A stretch of DNA of 25,671 nt from JANYJA01 sp038229055 (GTDB lineage Bacteria; Acidobacteriota; Terriglobia; Bryobacterales; Bryobacteraceae), in assembly GCA_038229055.1 (NCBI GenBank), contig JBBROU010000075.1:1-25671 (forward strand), written 5' to 3'. The notes under the pieces were generated by a model. It made no database searches, was not told the DNA's origin, and was given only the letters and a program-made list of their open reading frames with translations. Positions 23,548 through 25,671 of the stretch are shown here, in pieces. The position numbers and the translations under genes are program-made. Positions within the stretch are counted from its first letter, which is position 1; the number at the start of each line of letters is the position of its first letter.

Positions 23548-24048
23548 ATGCTCGAACGCGCCTTTCTGGACTACTCGGCGGCGAAGCTGCGGCAGTACCG
23601 CGAGCGCATCGCCGAGTGTCTCGGGCGCTTGAGCGAAGAGCAGATCTGGGCCAAGGGCCACCCGAACGAGAATGCGATCGGCAACCTGGTCCTGCACCTT
23701 TCGGGCAACGTGCGCCAGTGGATCGTATCCGGAATCGGCGGCGGACCCGACACTCGGCAGCGCGACGCCGAGTTCGGCGCAACGGATTCGCCGAACCTGC
23801 TGGAACTGCTGAATGCCGCCGTCGATGACGCGCTTCCGGTAATCGCGGGCCTCACGCCCGAACGGCTCGCCCATCGCGTGCGGATTCAGAAGTACGATCT
23901 GACGGTGATGGAAGCCGTCTATCATGTGGTCGAGCACTTCTCGATGCATACGGGACAGATTATCTTCGCGACGAAGATGCTGAGCGGCGGCGATCTTGAG
24001 TTTTACAAACATTTAGCGGTAATTGAGCACCACGAACAAACGCCGTAG
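23548..24048 (+). CDS. DinB-like/DUF1572-type four-helix metal-binding protein
   Basis: A 166-aa protein with the DinB/YfiT helical-bundle pattern. The likely metal triad is H50 (LVLHLSGN) and H130/H134 (VEHFSMHTGQI). Length and the TGQI block fit this superfamily, whose members include thiol-dependent transferases such as those using bacillithiol or mycothiol; many have no known substrate. The start lies 2 nt after the E2 stop, so it is part of the lpdA-lipB-E2 operon. Why it sits there is unknown. Confidence 0.8.
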   Translation: MLERAFLDYSAAKLRQYRERIAECLGRLSEEQIWAKGHPNENAIGNLVLHLSGNVRQWIVSGIGGGPDTRQRDAEFGATDSPNLLELLNAAVDDALPVIAGLTPERLAHRVRIQKYDLTVMEAVYHVVEHFSMHTGQIIFATKMLSGGDLEFYKHLAVIEHHEQTP

Positions 24049-24288
24049 GGTTTAAATCACAATCCTTCTGCTTGTCCATACCTGTGAGGTGGCGAGTCGC
24101 CGCGAGGGTGTTCTTTACGAAAACCATCCCCGAAAACAGCGCCGCAAGTTGCAGTCGCTCGCGGAGCTGCCGCGAATGCAGCATAGTAAGACTACTGAAA
24201 TTCTTCATTAAGGTGAATCGGTTACCAGGTGTTACAGTAGCCACTTCAAGTCTCGCTGCGCATGAGCCAGTGTTGGGCGGCCAGTGGT
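24049..24288. other. 240-bp region with no supported gene
   Basis: An open frame crosses this stretch from 24072, but its translation is rich in Ser, Arg and Cys, matches nothing I know and lacks a ribosome binding site. It merges in frame with the decayed vapB start. An 11-bp palindrome, GGCGAGTCGCC, lies at 24091-24101. It is probably non-coding DNA or an old remnant. Confidence 0.5.
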
Positions 24289-24317
24289 TTGACTCAATTA
24301 AGTCTCCGAGTTATCGT
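24289..24317 (+). promoter_or_regulatory. Promoter of the decayed vapB
   Basis: TTGACT (24289-24294), a 17-nt spacer and TATCGT (24312-24317) match 5 of 6 and 4 of 6 bases of the sigma-70 hexamers. The expected transcript start is near the ATG at 24324, suggesting a leaderless message like that predicted for vapBC at 15.6 kb. Confidence 0.45.
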
Positions 24318-24323
24318 CCTACT

Positions 24324-24585
24324 ATGGCCGAGCCCACGATTCGCACGTCACTTGACATTCCGGCTACGTTGTATTGTATCGGCGCCTCCATGAGGCCGCG
24401 CGGCACGAAAAGGTTCCTCGGCACGCCAGTTGATTCTCCGAAGTATCGAGCGGGCGGTCGAAGAATCGGAACCTCACCCGCCCCAGGCGCAGGCTCAGCT
24501 TAGATCCACCGCTTGTGCCAGCTGGCGGGAGAAAGCCGTTAATCTTACAAACGAAGAAATCTATGACGTCATTGAGTTTTCCTGA
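24324..24585 (+). pseudogene. Frameshifted VapB-like antitoxin
   Basis: Three frames together give a typical antitoxin. MAEPTIRTSLDIPATLY is read from ATG 24324. RRLHEAARHE continues in a second frame from 24380. KGSSARQLILRSIERAV and the tail WREKAVNLTNEEIYDVIEFS are in a third frame that ends with TGA at 24583-24585. The first shift is explained by a 5-bp tandem duplication, TGTAT, at 24370-24379. The second fits loss of one A in the A-run at 24408-24411. The restored protein would be about 85 aa with an RHH-type N-terminus. The end overlaps the vapC start, as in intact modules. It cannot be translated into a full antitoxin as it stands. Confidence 0.7.
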
Positions 24586-24778
24586 CGTAAACGTCTGGCT
24601 CGCCTTGATCCAACGGAGGATCGAAGCAGTCACCGATTCGGCCGACCTCGAAGAAGTCTATGCCACCGAACGCCACCTTCTCTATGTAGCGTGCACGCGC
24701 GCCCGCGACTTCCTGTTAGTCACCGGCGGCGCGCCCGCGTCCGAATTCCTGGACGATTTGTCGGGCCGGCTGTCGTGA
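24563..24778 (+). pseudogene. VapC start fused to the C-terminal remnant of a UvrD-type helicase
   Basis: The frame begins MTSLSFPDVNVWLAL, the usual first 15 residues of a PIN-domain toxin. After about 24607 it continues as a different protein: ADLEEVYATERHLLYVACTR, then ARDFLLVTGGAPASEFLDDL. The second part has helicase motif VI (LLYVACTRAR) and the tail of a superfamily-1 UvrD/Rep-like helicase. The PIN catalytic core and nearly all the helicase are missing. The frame is open for 71 codons, so a chimeric peptide could be made, but neither activity can remain. The likely history is a deletion that joined two genes. Confidence 0.7.
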
Positions 24779-24801
24779 CTGAAGGCCAAGGAGATTGACG
24801 G

Positions 24802-24993
24802 GTGCGCATGAAGGTCAGGGACGCGATCCGAATGCTCGAAAGAGATGGATGGACCCAAATCCGGCAGAAAGGTAGCCATCGCCAGTTCCAAAACGCTTCC
24901 AAAGTAGGGACTGTGACAATTGCTGGTCATCCGTCGGAGGTGCTACATCCCAAGACTCTCGCTACAATCAAGAAACAGGCAGGGCTGACATGA
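24802..24993 (+). CDS. hicA: HicA-family mRNA interferase toxin
   Basis: A 63-aa double-stranded-RNA-binding-like toxin that cleaves mRNA. The family pattern is RDAIRMLERDGW, then QKGSHRQF with the catalytic His26, then the GTVTIAGHPSEVLHPKTLATI block. It starts with GTG at 24802, which has AAGGAG at 24788-24793, 8 nt upstream; an ATG two codons later is possible. Its stop overlaps the hicB start (ATGA), the usual toxin-first order. No frameshift is seen, so the module looks intact. Confidence 0.93.
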   Translation: MRMKVRDAIRMLERDGWTQIRQKGSHRQFQNASKVGTVTIAGHPSEVLHPKTLATIKKQAGLT

Positions 24994-25211
24994 AATATGC
25001 AGTAATCTACGAAACCGGCCCCAAGGCCGGATACAGCGCCTACGTGCCCGATCTTCCTGGGTGTGTGGCAGCGGCGCGCACCCTGAAGAAAACACGCGAG
25101 TTGATGAAAGAGGCGATCGAGTTCCACATTGAAGGCATGCGCCTTAATGGTGAGACAGTGCCGGAGCCGTCGTCAGTCGCTGAAATGGTCGAAGGATCAA
25201 AGGTAGCTTGA
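24990..25211 (+). CDS. hicB: HicB-family antitoxin (short form)
   Basis: A 73-aa antitoxin with the partial RNase-H-like fold: MKYAVIYETGPKAGYSAYVP, DLPGCVAAARTLKKTRELMKEAI and the helix FHIEGMRLNGETVPEPSS. It stops soon after this fold and has no room for the C-terminal RHH or HTH domain of longer HicB proteins, so DNA binding for autorepression is not apparent. Short forms of this kind are common. It overlaps hicA by 4 bp and is followed by 110 bp without a gene before tRNA-Tyr. Confidence 0.93.
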   Translation: MKYAVIYETGPKAGYSAYVPDLPGCVAAARTLKKTRELMKEAIEFHIEGMRLNGETVPEPSSVAEMVEGSKVA

Positions 25212-25321
25212 CCGCTGTGCTAACCTAAAGATCGTCGGTTCGCGCGCGCCTCGCGCAGCGGTGTGCCTAGCGAGCCGGCCAAATTCGCCCAATCGAGTTC
25301 AAAGCGAAGGCAGAAATAAAG

Positions 25322-25410
25322 GGACGGGTGGGTGAGCGGTTAATACCAGCAGACTGTAAATCTGCCGCCCCTTGCGGGCTACGGAGGTTCGAATCCTCCC
25401 CCGTCCACCA
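25322..25410 (+). tRNA. tRNA-Tyr (anticodon GTA)
   Basis: An 89-nt class II tRNA. The acceptor stem GGACGGG pairs with CCCGTCC, the anticodon stem GCAGA/TCTGC holds loop CTGTAAA with GTA at 25356-25358, and a long variable arm (CCGCCCCTTGCGGG region) follows. The T-arm is GGAGGTTCGAATCCTCC and CCA is encoded. Confidence 0.95.
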
Positions 25411-25434
25411 GTTAGAATAGAAGTAGCAGCATAG

Positions 25435-25510
<76 letters not shown>

Positions 25511-25530
25511 TACTTTCATTTAGGAACCCC

Positions 25531-25671
25531 ATGGCAAAGGAAAAATTCGACCGCAGCAAGCCGCACGTCAACGTCGGGACGATCGGCCATATCGATCATG
25601 GCAAGACCACGCTGACTGCCGCCATCACCAAGACGCTGGCGAAGAACAACCCGAAGGTCAAGATTCGCGAC
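25531..25671 (+). CDS. tuf: Elongation factor Tu, N-terminal part (gene runs off the window)
   Basis: The 47 visible codons begin MAKEKFDRSKPHVNVGTIGH and contain the GTP-binding P-loop GHIDHGKT, followed by TLTAAITKTLAKNNPK. EF-Tu brings aminoacyl-tRNA to the ribosome. AGGAA at 25522-25526 lies 4 nt before the ATG. The tRNA-Tyr/tRNA-Thr genes directly upstream match the bacterial tRNA-tufB arrangement. The rest of the GTPase domain and domains 2-3 lie beyond the window. Confidence 0.97.
   Translation, partial: MAKEKFDRSKPHVNVGTIGHIDHGKTTLTAAITKTLAKNNPKVKIRD

Noticed and set aside
24072..24503. 143-codon open frame as a real gene
   Set aside because: Only its middle (from 24324) matches anything, as the first piece of a frameshifted antitoxin. 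The flanks are composition-driven.

Overview
The window looks like chromosomal DNA from a GC-rich Gram-negative bacterium, most likely an acidobacterium (Bryobacterales/Solibacter-like). The reasons are the fused Kgd-type 2-oxoglutarate dehydrogenase, the DUF3417-type glucan phosphorylase, a POTRA protein and the general look of the small exported proteins. This assignment comes from recognising protein families, not from a database search. Most of the window is housekeeping sequence. Accessory DNA is limited to an IS tail at the left edge, a toxin-antitoxin module beside tRNA-Ala, and a patch of live and decayed toxin-antitoxin genes before tRNA-Tyr.

Left part (1-12.7 kb). The end of an IS4-like transposase is followed by a large minus-strand kgd gene (1203 aa) that fuses an E2-type acyltransferase core to E1o. 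Divergent from kgd are an exported TPR protein and an AMP-forming acyl-CoA ligase, which converge on a double zinc-ribbon protein. About 300 bp of non-coding DNA follows, holding a promoter and palindromic operator like those of toxin-antitoxin operons but with no recognisable gene. Then come an exported nucleoside hydrolase, a glucan phosphorylase and a SpoU-type RNA methyltransferase (all minus), a small four-helix membrane protein (plus) and a UDP-glucuronate decarboxylase-like SDR (minus).

Middle part (12.7-20.1 kb). tatA and tatC form a tight pair. TatA has a long tail and TatC a roughly 104-residue N-terminal extension, both with Tyr/Ser/Asp-rich segments. A small basic protein, tRNA-Ala(CGC) and a vapBC module follow. 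dut is divergent from a long two-half ThyX-like protein, which together suggest dUMP supply and dTMP synthesis. A minus-strand trio of five-POTRA periplasmic protein, exported two-repeat beta protein and DoxX-like membrane protein comes next.

Right part (20.1-25.7 kb). lpdA, lipB, a lipoyl-bearing E2 and a DinB-like gene form a compact operon that supplies E3, lipoate attachment and the lipoylated E2. These are the parts that the lipoyl-less Kgd at the other end of the window would need. Next is a frameshifted vapB, a vapC start fused to a UvrD-type helicase tail, and an intact hicAB. The window closes with tRNA-Tyr, tRNA-Thr and the first 47 codons of tuf, a conserved bacterial arrangement.
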